DNA of 64,000 nt from Orychophragmus violaceus (GCA_030180135.1 CM058232.1:62021330-62085329), one strand, 5' to 3'; counted from the stretch's first letter, positions 44,646-56,415 are shown. Numbers and translations are program-made. The notes: generated by a model not told the origin, from the sequence alone.

Positions 44646-46318
44646 TATTAAGTCTCTAGCAGTGTGAAGTTAATCTACCAACATAAATCTCCTAAAACTC
44701 AGAACACATATTAAAAAAAATTGGAAAGTTCCAACAAATGACGATTAAATTAGTCATAGTTTATAACACATACATGCACTCAATCTTGTTTCGAATTCGG
44801 ATATTAATCTCATTAGAAACCCTAACAAAAATGGCAACCTAACTATTGAAGACATAGAAACAGAAATCGAGTATAAAAAGATAAGAAATACTTTAGACAG
44901 ATTCCTTGGCGCAACGGATTAATAACCTGGCTAGGAGACACGATGGTGCAAAGGGTGAGACTATCTTTAGTTTTTCGGAAAATTACAATGAAGATGGTTA
45001 GGGGATTTCGGTTGAGGGACTTAAATAAACCAAATATTAGGTTTTATGCGCTATAAAAATTTTAGGTTTGGGTGGTCCAGTTGGGACAATATTAAAATTT
45101 ATTATATAACATATTGATTTTGATAATGAAAAATAATTATATTAGTAAAGTTTTAAAAGTGAGAAATAAATAGAAATTAACTAAGAAGATTATGTGATAA
45201 ATTAATAGGGTTTTTTTAAGTTTAATTTTCAGAATATAATTTAAACAAAATATTTTAGTGATCTACTGCCTTTAAAATATATGTTATGTGTTCTGATTTA
45301 TGGTAAGGCAAAGATTAATATGTTGGCATATTATTGTGAATATACTTATTCTGATTACTTTGTTCTATTCATATTAGATTTGGTTTTATTAGAAATATAA
45401 TCTCTACAAGAAATGTTTATATTAATCACTATCTTACAAAAATATGGCTATTTTCGTTATTAATAGAAAATATTTATAGTATATATTTTTAAGACATTCA
45501 TTTATATAATTTAGAATTGTGTTGGTTAATAAAGCAACAATTTTCGTTATACACTAAACTTTAAGCGAAAATAAAATATTAAACTATTAAACAACTAAAT
45601 GAATATAAAGTTAATTTTTATTTAACTAAATCTGAATGTTCAAAATCAAAAATAAACTATCCTTATTAGTTGCTTCTAGCACCGACGGTTAAGTAGCATA
45701 AAAAAAAATTGATCAAAGTATCAAATGACCACATACAAGTTCAAAATTTAACGATCACATGATAAAAAAAGATAAAGTTTAAGTTAACTAATAATTGTAG
45801 ATAGAAGAATTAGTAAATGATCGAAGAGAGCAGATGGTCTTCAAGATATTCCTCTGGTATTGGATTGGAAAGCTACAAAAAGGAAACAATGTATTAAACA
45901 CAATATATATACATATAACAAATAAATGAAATGAACAAAGAATATGAACACAATCCTTTGACGAATTCAACCCAGCCAGAGTTCTCAAACTAGTCTTATA
46001 TGATCGTTTAAAGATCTCTTTGTCCTCTTAGCCAAGTATATCCTAATATATACACAATCAAGAATAAACTTACTAATACTCATTGCAATTATTCTCATCT
46101 ATAAGTAATAATACTTTACACATCTAAGAATTACGAAGACATACTTATATGCATCAATCATAAGCCTTCTGATTAATTTTTCAACATCATTCCCAAAAAA
46201 CACACATTAAATTCTCCGGAGGCTGTGATATAAATTTAATAAATGAAATATTAAATCCTAACAACAACAAAAAATCTTCAAAATAAAAGAGAAATAATAA
46301 CTCATGTTTTGTCATGAA
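44646..46318. other. AT-rich intergenic region
   Basis: No coding stretch, repeat or RNA gene that I can support. Confidence 0.6.
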
Positions 46319-47624
46319 TGTTGGTCAAAAGTGATGGCTACGAAATATTTAGGTGGCTAGACGGTGCACATGTATGGTGGGAGGAGGTTGAGAAATCAAA
46401 AGGGAAGGCTTACTCAATTTTAGTCAACATTTGTTTTCTCCTACTTGATCTCAAACCCCCTATAAATACCAAGGCAAGGAGAATCTCAAAATCATCCCAA
46501 AACAAAAACAAGAAGAGTGAAAGAGAGAACAATGAAAGAAAGAAAGAAAAATTTCTTTGTAAGAAAATTTAGTATAATTTTCTTGAGTGTAATTGAGTTT
46601 TGGGTGTGAGTTGAGAGTGTTTTAATTTACCGGTTATTAATATAAAGATATGTAGCAGGTCCGGAGACGTAGGCAAAGTTTGGTCGAACTCCATTAACAA
46701 TGTGTTTATTTTCTCCGGTCCTTTATATCTGGTTTTCGAAGAAATTTGAGTTTATTTCCTAATAACTTGTATCAGAGCACGGGGTTGCAATAATCTCGTT
46801 CAAGTTTTTGTGAGGTTACTGTTCACGTGAATAGTGTATCATGAATATGTTAAATTTTGTCGGCTACATCGGTTTGTTGATGAAAGTGTTTTAATACATG
46901 GTGGTTCGCAAAAGGTAATCATAAACGTTGGGAGGCGAAGATGGTTTGGCATACAATATCGGGAAATTTGACGGTACATATTATGCATTTTGGAGAATGC
47001 AAATTGAAGATTATATGTACGGAATAAAGCTTCATCAACCACTGAGCAAGAAGCCTGAGAAGATGGATCATGATGATTGAGATCTTCTTGAAAGACAGGT
47101 TCTGGGTTTTATTAGGTTAACAATGTCGAAGAACGTTGCTCACAATGTTGCGAAGGAAAGACCACATAAGGGCTCATGAAAGATCTCTCTGATTTGTATG
47201 AGAAATCTTCAGAAAATAACAAGGTAATTCTCATGAAGAAACTCTTTCATTTAAAGATTGAAGAAGGTGGCCACTTTGCAGCACACATGAGTAAAATAAA
47301 CATGATTGTCAACCAATTATCATCCGCTGAAATCGAGTTTGAAGATGAAGTGCAAGCATTGATTTTGTTAGCATCTCTGCCAAACGCCGGAAGTTCCTTT
47401 TTCTTTTATAGAAAGAAGGTTTCTGGTTTAATTTTTTCAATTTTAGGGTTTCGTTAGGGCCAAAGTATGACATAGTGTGTCCAACTTATAAGGATATTCA
47501 CATAACTGACGAGAAACATATCATTGAGAAATTCGATCCTCCAACGTTGGATGACCTATTGAGCATCAAACCAATTCAAGGCATAAATGATGCGACGGTT
47601 TCAGATAAATATGAAATTGGTAAG
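46319..47624 (+). mobile_element. Decayed copia fragment: LTR, PBS and partial gag
   Basis: A putative LTR runs from TGTTGGTCAAAAG (46319) to about 46764, with a TATA box TATAAATA at 46461-46468. It is followed by a PBS-like TTGTATCAGAGC (46767-46778, one change from TGGTATCAGAGC). Gag-like sequence then reads YNIGKFDGTYYAFWRMQIED (near 46956), LLERQVLGFIRLTMSKNVAH (near 47090), and MKKLFHLKIEEGGHFAAHMS with QALILLASLP (47235-47390), with stops and frame changes. 47452-47620 is an open stretch (GPKYDIVCPTYKDIHITDEK...) that I do not recognise. The element is cut off at 47624 by the next insertion. Confidence 0.65.
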
Positions 47625-48789
47625 TGTGAGAGTCGGAACTCACACTATTAAAACTTGTAGAGCTTTTAGGGAACAGAAACTTCAAAGATAAACACACCGA
47701 AATAGTAAACCCGGAGGATATTTTATTGATAATGGATCTAAAAGAGCGTATAAAGATCGGAAAAAGAGTACAAAGAACGAAAACGGCTAAGAAAATCACT
47801 AAGTTCTTAAGTCTAGATGCTAGAGTTTTTTGCTATCTCTAAATCGTATGATTCCATCTCCTTATATAGCTACGGCAAGTCGGCCTCGAGGATCTTTTCC
47901 GCAAGATTTGCAAAAATATTCATGTTGTTATCTCCTTCCTTTTTCCATTAAGATTTACATTCTTATCTCGGATCTTCCTCTTTAGCTCGAAGATATATTC
48001 CTCTTCACTTATTCGAGTTTATCTCATTTCTTTGAAAATTATCTTTCTGCGGCTTGACCTATTTGTCGGATGGGCCGAGAACGGACGATCCGAGTCCGTT
48101 TGTATACAAACTTATTTATTCGGCCCAAAGTTTTGGATATTCAAATGTATGTTTGGGCCTAAATTCTTATTTCCTTTAACTTGGTCCGTCAGCTCGATTT
48201 ATCGGCCAAGAAAGTATAAGCCGATGTTTCCGAAGATGGATTGCGGCAAGTTGTGCATATCGGCAAATGTTTGATTATCCGTTCGGAAAGTTCAGAGAAG
48301 CGAAATCCAGCTCGGAAGTTTACAAGAGAATCATTTAGCTCGGAATTTCCGAAGGGGTAAATCATGATTGGAAAATGAGAAGGGAAGGGTTCGGATCAGA
48401 GCCGGTTTAGCTCGGAAAGTCCGAGCTAGGTGCAATCAGCTCGGAAATCCGAGCTGGTTTGGCTCGGTGATTCCGAGCTGGTTTGGCTCGGTTCCGAGCT
48501 GATTCAGCTCGATCTTTGTCTCTTTGGATGTTTTGTTGATCCGTAATCCCTGTCGAAAGCTGTGTTTATCCGATCGATCCGTCGTATATGAAATGTCATC
48601 CGTTTCGTATGGAATATATCCGTTGAATCCTTTTGTTTAATAAGTTTTTCAAGTGAAGTTGTCGGCATTTCATATAACTTGGTTATTTATACGAAACTTT
48701 GTTTGTCTGAAGCGGACATTTGTCTGCGTCCGATTGTCTGATCTTGCTTTCGGCTATTGTTTTCGTCGAGGGGTTTTTTGACCCCAACA
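47625..48789 (-). repeat. 3' LTR of the second Tat-like element
   Basis: In element orientation it starts TGTTGGGGTCAAAAAACCCC and ends GTTCCGACTCTCACA, 1165 bp. An array of CCGAGC/GCTCGG inverted sites lies at 48395-48512, roughly 280-390 bp from the LTR start, in the expected U3. Short plus-strand frames inside it are not genes. Confidence 0.8.
48395..48512. repeat. CCGAGCTGGTTTGGCTCGG hairpin array in the LTR
   Basis: About five imperfect inverted repeats, each with a CCGAGC stem, a 6-7 nt TGGTTTG or TGATTCA loop and GCTCGG. They are the same as the array at 51655-51862. Confidence 0.85.
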
Positions 48790-48804
48790 GTTAGCCCCCC
48801 AGCT
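48790..48804 (-). promoter_or_regulatory. Polypurine tract of the second Tat-like element
   Basis: The minus strand reads AGCTGGGGGGCTAAC directly before the LTR start TGTTGGGG. Confidence 0.75.
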
Positions 48805-49263
48805 TGTCAGACTCGAATGCGATGATGGCAAGGTTCTTTTGTATTCAAGGTGAAAACAATTGTCCGAAAGAACTTTAATCAATCAATTTTTGTGATATTG
48901 TCCTCGCGACAACAGACTGTCTGAAACATCGTACTTCGGCCGCAATTGATTCTTTCATGTACAGTCAATCCGACACCATGCCTAATCATGATCCGCTCTA
49001 TCATGATTTGCTCGGGCATGCTTGTGACAAAATGATTCAAGTCTAATCATTTCGAAGTTCCATGCCTTGGTGAAATCTATAAGTATCCACCCCTTCATAT
49101 TTCATTTTTCATTCCTCTCTCCACAGAAAATAACCCAAAGGTAACTTCTGTCTCTAACTCCTTCTTAGTTTTTGTGAGTTTTGTCAAGATTCCCTGCTCT
49201 GTTGTTGTGAGTTTAGAAGCTTTGGATCTTTTAACCTTCTGTTTGACGGCGTTCTTGGTAAAG

Positions 49264-51426
49264 ATGGTGGATCGTGCGCCAAATCGTGGTAACGCTAATT
49301 TTTCTTCCAAAGGAGAGTCTTCCGGGGTTTGGCAGTTGACCAGGTCTCGTGCTAGTCGACCTCGTCCCTCGGCCACTGCAGATGCCGCGTTTCCAGGACA
49401 TGGACCAGGTCTAGGTGCTACGATTAAAGATGAGTTCGGGGACGTTCACGTTAGCCGGGAGGAATTTTGCGTTATTGGGATCTCCCTCCAGATGAGCCGA
49501 AGAAGACCCTTCCGAGAAAAAAGAAGCTGACCCCGAACCCTGTTGGTTCGACATTGTCTTTGGCAAAGTCGATCGCGAAGCTTCGGCATGATTTCAAAAT
49601 TCCCGAGAACGTGACGATCCGGATACCATCTCCCAGCGACCGAGTTGATTCTCCACCGAAGGGGTACTTTTCGGTGTATGAATGCTTTATCGAATCGTGC
49701 TTTCTCTGGTTTCCGATTCATGAACTCATCGTCCGTTATCTTCGACGTCACGGATTGGCTCTCACGCAAATTACTCCTCGAAGCTTGAGGCATTTGATAG
49801 GCATATTGGTCCGCAGTTTTGAATGCGGAGTCGATCTTCGAGTATTACACCTTCGGAACATGTTGCACGTGGTTCCGATAAGCGTGGCCCCGAGCACTAC
49901 CTTAGGCCCTACCAATATCTGGTGGTTGTCTCGGATTTCGAAGATCACGATCGCCAATGGAGGCACCACTTCTTCTATGTTTTGATTGATGAGGCGTCTG
50001 TTGGAGATGCTTGTATTCCATTAATAATATCGAAATGGGGGAAATCTTGGAAGCGGACTTAGTTGTTTTCGTCGTTTAAACTTATATCTTGCCGATCTTC
50101 AAAAAAAATTTCTTTTAAATTTTCAGCGAGAGATATTTGCTTGACGTGTCTGCCGCACTTGGTCGCTTTCGTCTGGGCGCTTCAGGATGGGAATACGAAT
50201 TGGAATCAGCACTTTACGTTTAACCGTGTTATCCGTGCTAGTCAGATGGACATGATTCGTCGAGCGGCGGGGAACGACGAGAAAGCATATGATGATGATG
50301 AGCGTCCGGATGACGTGGTTATTCAAGATGATTGTTCAATCTCTCCGTGGCTCGCAGATGGGGTCGAACTTCCCGAGTTTGATTTTCATGGCTTTGATGA
50401 TTGGACTGGTCAAGATCCTACACTGGGTGAAGGCATTCCTGGTGCTTGTAACGATGCCGATAATGGTGAAGGAATGAATGTTCCGCAAGTTCCTATCTCG
50501 GAATCATTGGATCAGGTTGTTGCGCCCAAATCTAATCGAAGGTCCAAGAAGAGACATGGGAAAGATTTTGAGGTTCCACAACCTGATTTTGATCCGACCC
50601 AGTTTGGCCATGATGACGGTGGTTTTATGTACACCAATGCTGCCGAGGTTGCTAGCTTTTGTGCAGATGTTCGTCATCCTGGAGATCTCCCAACACAATA
50701 CAAGGATATGATTTGCGGTGACTTCCTCGTCAGTGCTGGGCAGGATATGTTAAGGGTTAGTTTCTTCACTTTACTGTAAGGCAAGCGATCTTATCTTGCT
50801 ACTTTGTTAATTTGTTCGAACTTGTTTCAGGCGTGGGCTTCGGTTAATCGCCATGCTGCTGAATCTGATGGGAAGCTTCGAGGAATTCGGGATCGCTTCG
50901 CGAGGCATTCTGTTGACAATTAAAGCTTGGTGAAGTCCGTCGCTGCTATGAGAGCTTCCATCAAGGGTGGATAAATGAGTTTGAGGTGGCGAGAATTTCC
51001 CTCGATGCCAAAGAGGAACGCGGCTCTTACTGAAGTTGAGGCTTTGAGAACTCAACTCGCCGAAAGGGAGATTTTCCGTGAGGTGTCTCTTCGGGACGCG
51101 GCTCAAAGAGGGAAAAGAAGGATGCTGAAGAAAATCGCATCTCGATTTTCCAAATTTCGAAAAATCTTCTAGAAATTGCCTTCGGCCATAGAGAGGCAAA
51201 GTTAGTTCGTCGCGGCGAGGAGCAATCTGGATTTGATCGCTGATTTGAGATCCGGGGATCCTTCTGTGTTTGAGTCCGAAGAAGCGGATCTAATGTCAAG
51301 AGCCCATCCGGGTGAGGAAGACGTCTCCGAATACAATCGTTTGATTGCCGAAGCCGAGGATTGTGTTGATCCGTCTTTCTTTCAAGGCGATGTTGCCGGT
51401 TCATCTCGAGGAGATGTCTGGTTTTA
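49264..51426 (+). pseudogene. Extra ORF of the Tat-like element, PF04195-like ('putative gypsy type transposon')
   Basis: Opposite in strand to the element's gag. Starts MVDRAPNRGNANFSSKGESS at 49264. A frameshift near 49470 leads to YWDLPPDEPKKTLPRKKK and then the conserved domain: IPENVTIRIPSPSDRVDSPP, GYFSVYECFIESCFLWFPIH, YLRRHGLALTQITPRSLRHL. A second frameshift near 49860 leads to WRHHFFYVLIDEASV. Two introns are likely, about 50063-50126 (TTTTCAG acceptor) and 50756-50830 (TTGTTTCAG acceptor), around an acidic stretch (DDDERPDDVVIQDD). The last part, with stops near 50921 and 50971, is coiled-coil-like (ALTEVEALRTQLAERE). Function of this family is unknown; the name reflects its presence in gypsy-like elements. 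Confidence 0.7.
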
Positions 51427-51654
51427 AGAGTGCGGATCTGAAGCGTGTTTGATGTTTGATAACTTCCTTAAGACGGTTGGTTGTCGTATTAGTTTATCTT
51501 TGAATATTCGGAAGGTTTCAATGCTTTTAGTTCTTTTCTGTATCTCGAAGTGAAATGTCTTTAAATGTTTCATGTTTGACTTAGTTTTTTTTAAAGAGCT
51601 CGGAACCCGTTTTATGGAATAAACATTATTGACTCAAAAATGACGTGATTGATT
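51427..51654. other. Short spacer after the extra ORF
   Basis: Nothing specific seen; probably the 3' untranslated part of the extra ORF. Confidence 0.4.
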
Positions 51655-51862
51655 CGGGAGGTTCGAGCTGGTTTAGTTCGGAAATCCGAGCTGATTGAGC
51701 TCGGTCGGAGCTGGTTCAGCTCGGATCTTCCGAGCTGGTTTGGCTCGGATCCGAGCTGGTTTAGCTCGGATCTTCTGAGCTGGTTTGGCTCGGATCTGAG
51801 CTGGTTCAGCTAGGAAATCCGAGCTGATTTAGCTCGGTGATTCCGAGCTGGTTTGGCTCGGG
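51655..51862. repeat. CCGAGCTGGTTTGGCTCGG hairpin array, internal copy
   Basis: About nine copies of GAGCTGRTTNRGCTCGG in 208 bp, each an imperfect inverted repeat. Same motif as in the LTR at 48395-48512. Confidence 0.85.
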
Positions 51863-51887
51863 AATTTGCAAGATGTGCCCTTCATAA

Positions 51888-52600
51888 TGTCCTGACCGGT
51901 GTGCTTGGAAGCATCCTACCGGGTTTCGAAATTGAGTTTGGGGAAAGATAAAACATTTTTCTCTTGCGGATTTATAATGATTAGACCAGTGTGCTCGGAA
52001 GTGTTTAACTGGGTTTCGCAATGATTTAGACTAGTGTGCTCAGAAGCGTCTTACTGGGTTTCGAGTAAAAGAAATAACAACACGTTTCTCTCTTGCGGAC
52101 TTATAATGACTAGACCAGTGTGTTTGGAAACGTCTTACTGGGTTTCGAAATTGTGTCCGAGAAAAGCGTCCTTCTCTTGCGGACTTATAACGATTAGACC
52201 AGCGTGCTCGGAAGCGTCTTGCTGGGTTTTGAGTCCGAGAGATAACAAAACATTTTTCTCTTATGGACTTATAATGAATGATTAGACATTTGCTCGGAAG
52301 CGTCTTACTGGGTTTTGAGGAGTTTTACGGTTTACTTCAGTACTAGTGTGGGGGTCGGCCTTCTTACATTCCCAAGTCGGTTGTGTACTCAACGACGTTG
52401 TCGAGACCAGTGTGTTGCATTTTACTGGGTTTAGATTTTCGATCCTGATTTTCCGCGAAACTCTCGCCTCGCGTCTTCCGTCCATCGAAAATAAGCCGGT
52501 ATCCGCAGGACCACCTTTCAAAAATACCAAACCAAGATATACTTGGTTAAAACGTCATTTTACCAGTGTGCTGAGTAGCGTCATACTGGATTTTTTGGGG
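51888..52600. repeat. Tandem repeat of about 85 bp plus scattered partial copies
   Basis: Units at about 51890, 51981 (short), 52024, 52110, 52194 and 52278. Each reads TTAGACCAGTGTGCTCGGAA, GCGTCTTACTGGGTTTCGA, then TTTCTCTTGCGGACTTATAA. Two further half units (ACCAGTGTG...ACTGG) lie near 52406 and 52561. No coding potential. Confidence 0.85.
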
Positions 52601-53100
52601 TCTATTATCGTCTCCGGTACTGGTGCGGCGGATTTGAAGACCTGTCAACAACCCATATTCGGGATCTTACGTCGACCTCTCGACTTATGTTCCCTTCGCC
52701 GATAATAAACATACCTTAGCGGTATCTAAAATTTATATAGCGCGCTTTTATCCGTTTGTTCGATGTATAGAGCCTCAATCCATATAGGACGTTTTGGCTA
52801 ATATCCGTAAAGGATGTATGCGTTTGTCCGCCGCGGCCGTCAGCAGACAAGATAAGCTATTCCTAACAACTATGCATGCGACGTAATAGTAGGTGAATTC
52901 TAAGTTACAAAGTTTGTATCCTAATTTCGACCTAAGAGAAATAAATTAAAATGAAAATGAGAAAAAGGAGTTTGTTTTCATTACCGGATGACTTCAAGAG
53001 TATGGTCGGGGAAATGAACTTTTGCGGACCCGCCGTGGCTCCAACTATGATCCGCTGTCCGAAGTTGCTTGAATGAATTGGCCGTACGAGATAAGCGTTT
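52601..53100. other. Non-coding part of the Tat-like element
   Basis: No ORF or repeat that I can support. Confidence 0.4.
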
Positions 53101-53104
53101 CGCT

Positions 53105-53335
53105 CAGAATTCCCGAGGAGAGTGGTCGGCTTAGAATTTCCGCGGAGAATGGTCAGCTCGGAATTTTCGCTGAGAATGATCAGCTCGGAATTTTCGCGGA
53201 GAATGGTCAGCTCGGAATTTCCGCGGAGAATGGTCAGCTCGGAATTTCTGCGGAGAATTGTCAGCTAGGAATTTCCGCGGAGAGTGGTCAGCTCGGAATT
53301 TCCGCTGAGAGTGGCCAATTCGGATTTTCCGGGCT
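53105..53335. repeat. 27-bp tandem repeat (about eight units)
   Basis: The unit is GGTCAGCTCGGAATTTCCGC plus GGAGAAT. Because 27 is divisible by three a plus-strand frame stays open (repeating AENGQLGIS). It has no gene context, so I treat it as non-coding. Confidence 0.88.
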
Positions 53336-53615
53336 GACTTGTTTGATTAACTCGGATTTTCCTAGCTAATTTGCTGGAAAGTTCCTAGCTGATTTCCTCG
53401 GATATCTCGGACATTCCTAGCTGACTTATCGGAAGTTCCTAGCTGATTCGCTCGGACTTTCCTAGCTGATCTGCTAGAGAGTACTTAGCTGACTTGTCGA
53501 AAGTTTCTAGCTGATTTGCTAGAAAGTTCCTAGTTGATTTGCTCGGACATTCCTAGCCGATTTTGTCGGATGTTCCTAGCTGATTTGTTTGAATGTGCCG
53601 AGAAATTTTGTCCGA
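53336..53615. repeat. Degenerate TTCCTAGCTGATTTGCTCGGA repeat
   Basis: About ten irregular copies of TTCCTAGCTGATTTGCTCGG-type sequence, related to the neighbouring arrays by the AGCTGA...CTCGG words. A run of 14 C lies further on, at 53691-53704. Confidence 0.75.
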
Positions 53616-53833
53616 AAAGCTTTCAAGTTCGAGAATTTTTTTCAAAATTTCTGAATTCCGATGTGGAAGTATAGATATATACGACCCACTCCCCCCCCCC
53701 CCCTTTTGAGAGGGGGTTTAGCTGAACCGATCAAAAAGACCGGCTGCCTACGCACCCCTTTCGGAGATCAAGCCGTCCCGTAGTTCAAAGTGCTTCGTAA
53801 ATATTTTTTCTTTTTTTTAGTGCTTCGAAGTCT

Positions 53834-55778
53834 TCAGTTGCGGAATTTTCTCAGATGCATTGCGTTCCATCCTTTTACTATCCTTGTGTTGTTCATGGTT
53901 TCGAGTTCGTACACTTCAGGGCGGATTTCTCTTGTGATCATGTAAGGTCCTTCCCAGTCCGGTCCGTTTGGCGAGACGGATAGCTTCTCTCCGCTGCATT
54001 TGTCCGATGGCCTGATTCACCGTTCTGGGGATCGTCAGGGATCCGCTGCTCTCGACTTCCCCAAATTGTTTTAATCCCAAAGGGGTTGGGAACTTGATGC
54101 ATAGATGATAAGTCGATGGAACTGCCTCCATGGAGTTTATCCATGGGATTCCGAGAATCGCTCCGTAGATCGTTGGGCGATCTACCACCGAAAACTCGAT
54201 GACTTTGAAGACTCCTCCGGCGAGTATCGGCAGCTCGATCTTTCCGAAGGTGGTTATGAGGTCTCCGGCAAATACTATTAGGGATGATTGGGAAGGTGTT
54301 ACCTCATTCAAGTTTACGTCCATTCTCTTTAGAGTTTCGCAGAAGATTAAGTCCACAGAGCTTCCGGTGTCGATGAGTATGTTTGGTACGCGGCGATTCC
54401 GGATGATCAACTCCATGACTAGGGGTTCTTTGCATGGGCAATTGGTCTTTGAGGTCCATACGTCGTCAAATGTTATCGTACGACTTGGGTGACGATTTGG
54501 CGCGCGTTGCCTGATGTTTCTCCTCGGGGTGATTGTGTCCCATGACCGCCGAGTATAAGGATCGATAGACAACTTCGGTCTTGGGCGATACCGCGGCCTT
54601 TCCACGATCATATTTATCCTTTGTCGGCCGTTTTCTTTAGGATCCTCGTCGTTTCCTCTTCTTCGCTTGTTATTACCGGTTGCAGCTAGTCCTTCATGGT
54701 GGCTTCGCTCTCGATCCGTTTTGTTTGGATCGTTGCTCTTGTTCGACCTATCTGACTGGTTTCCGACCTTTCCATCATCGAGGTCCTTCAGAGTTATCTT
54801 ATCTCCTAGTTCCCCAGCTACGAGTTTTGCCGCGAGTTTAATGCCCAGTCCGCGACAGTCAGCGGTGTTGTGTCCGTAAGATTGGTGGTGGTCGCAGAAT
54901 GCTTTTTTGTCGTAGGAGCTGGGGTTCCTCTTCCAAGTGTTCCACGAACTCTTCCTTCATTCTGCCGGCCTGTCTTCTTGTCCATTCGATCCGATCTGGT
55001 AATTATGCAATCCGATCGTTCTTTCGGGCCGTGAAGCGCTAGCTGGCTTCAAGACTCGCTTCTCGCTGCTTGTGCTTGCCGATAGGCAAGTTTCCTTGCT
55101 TGCATGCTTTTTAGACTTGTGCTTCTCAGATAGGACCTTTATTTCCTCTTTGTCCACGATAAAGTCTATCGCTCTGTGCAAAGCATCCGCCATTGTTTAT
55201 GGTCGGTTTAGTGAGATCTCCCTCCTAAAATCTGACTCGTACCAAAGTGCTTTCTTTAGCGCGTCGATACCCACTTTGTCACTTAAAACTTCAATTCTGC
55301 TGGTGACCTTTTCGAACCGTTCGTTGAATTTCCTCAAGCTCTCTGTTTCGCCCTGTCTCAAAGCCCATAGATCGACGTCGGAAGTATCTCTGTCCATGAA
55401 GATCGAGTATTGCTTCATGAATTCCTCCGACAGCTGTTGAAAAGTTCCGATAGAATCGCGCTCTAATCTAGAGAACCATTCGAGGGCTGCTCCTTTTAGA
55501 TGTTCTACGACCAAGAGACAGAAACCAGCGTCTTTTTCCTTTCGGGTGAGATTTGCTCTTCCCATCGCGATTCAGAAAGCCATCATATGAGCCTTCGGGT
55601 TGGTCGTTCCGTCGTAGAATGGGATTTTGAGCGTGCCCGGATTGAAAATCCGAGTTTTGGTTATTCGAGCTTTGAATGGTGTCTTCCGCGCCTCTTCCAG
55701 GACGTGATCGATTTCCAGCACGGCGCTCGTCGCCCGATGAACCTGCGATCGTACAATTTTAATCTCCACGGTTGTCTG
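53834..55778 (-). pseudogene. gag-protease fused to the integrase C-terminus (pol largely deleted)
   Basis: From the right: gag (55769-55572 with IKIVRSQVHRATSAVLEIDH-type start; 55565-55197 with HLKGAALEWFSRLERDSIGT and FQQLSEEFMKQY; 55193-54957 a shifted frame), then a Cys/His knuckle-like CDHHQSYGHNTADC near 54900-54850. Protease follows at 54611 to about 54000 (NILIDTGSSVDLIF, the catalytic DTG; then YGAILGIPWINSM). Near 53960 the frame changes and only the end of integrase remains, WEGPYMITREIRPEVYELE and VKGWNAMHLRKFRN, to a stop at 53834-53836. RT, RNase H and the integrase core are gone. The protease itself has no stop. Confidence 0.8.
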
Positions 55779-56415
55779 TGTTGGATCTCCTAGGATCTAA
55801 GGGTTTGATATATTGAATCACTAACCTCGTTCTTACCTTGTTACTGGCAGCGGAATGAATGGTGAACGAGATCAGTAGCGACACAGGTGCCTCGCCTCTA
55901 CCAGATACACACGCACACAAGCTGGAAACGGGATGCTAGTGCCGGATCTATGGGATCTGCGAGTTTCTGTGTTTCTGCTCTTTCTGTCAAGAAAAAGTGG
56001 ACGGCTCACGTTTTAGGTCGAGACTATCAAGTTTTTATTCGACCTAAAACACACTTAACGGGCCAGACTTGATTAAGTCATAATTTCAAAAAGCCCTTTC
56101 GAAACCCGAACTGTGTCGACCGACACAAAAGCTGTGTCGATCGACACAACACCATTTTCTCGATAATAATGTGTATCCAATACACATTAATATGATCATT
56201 ACCATAATGATCATTCCCATGTCTTGGCTTCCAGTTTTCTTAGGTGTGTGACCCTATAGGATCATATAATACTGGCAGTAAGTATACAACTTACAGATTG
56301 CAAGAGGCTTCTAGCAAAACATTGCAACCGCCCAGTATTATACGAATGTCTGATCTTGACACACAACTATCATCAGGAGTGAGTACAAGTGTGATTTCAG
56401 GACACTATCCCAACA
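55779..56415 (-). repeat. 3' LTR of copia element A
   Basis: In element orientation it starts TGTTGGGATAGTGTCCTG after the purine tract AAGTGGGAGAT and ends AGGAGATCCAACA, 637 bp. It carries a motif pair GTGTCGATCGACAC / GTGTCGACCGACAC (56134 and 56113) that is absent from the LTR of element B. Confidence 0.75.

Larger units (their letters stand above)
47625..55778 (-). mobile_element. Tat-like Ty3/gypsy element with antisense extra ORF and large pol deletion
   Basis: On the minus strand, right to left: gag and protease (55778 to about 53960), the last integrase residues (to 53834), repeat-rich non-coding sequence, an extra ORF on the opposite strand (49264-51426), a purine tract, and the 3' LTR (48789-47625). 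Reverse transcriptase, RNase H and most of integrase are missing. The 5' end is displaced by the copia insertion at 55779. Extra ORFs antisense to pol are known from Tat-lineage elements. The left target copy would be GTAAG (47620-47624). Confidence 0.8.

Noticed and set aside
48032..48274. Plus-strand frame in the LTR
   Set aside because: Lies wholly in an LTR and matches nothing recognisable.
50123..51404. Minus-strand frames across the PF04195-like ORF
   Set aside because: Shadows; the plus-strand reading has the conserved domain, and coding-like composition.
53105..53335. CRISPR-like array
   Set aside because: A eukaryotic TE with head-to-tail units and no unique spacers; a simple tandem repeat.
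53073..53369. Plus-strand 98-codon frame repeating AENGQLGIS
   Set aside because: The frame is open only because the tandem unit is 27 bp, divisible by three. No start context, and it lies in a non-coding part of a retroelement.
55072..55440. Plus-strand 122-codon frame
   Set aside because: Shadow of minus-strand Gag, which has recognisable domain sequence.
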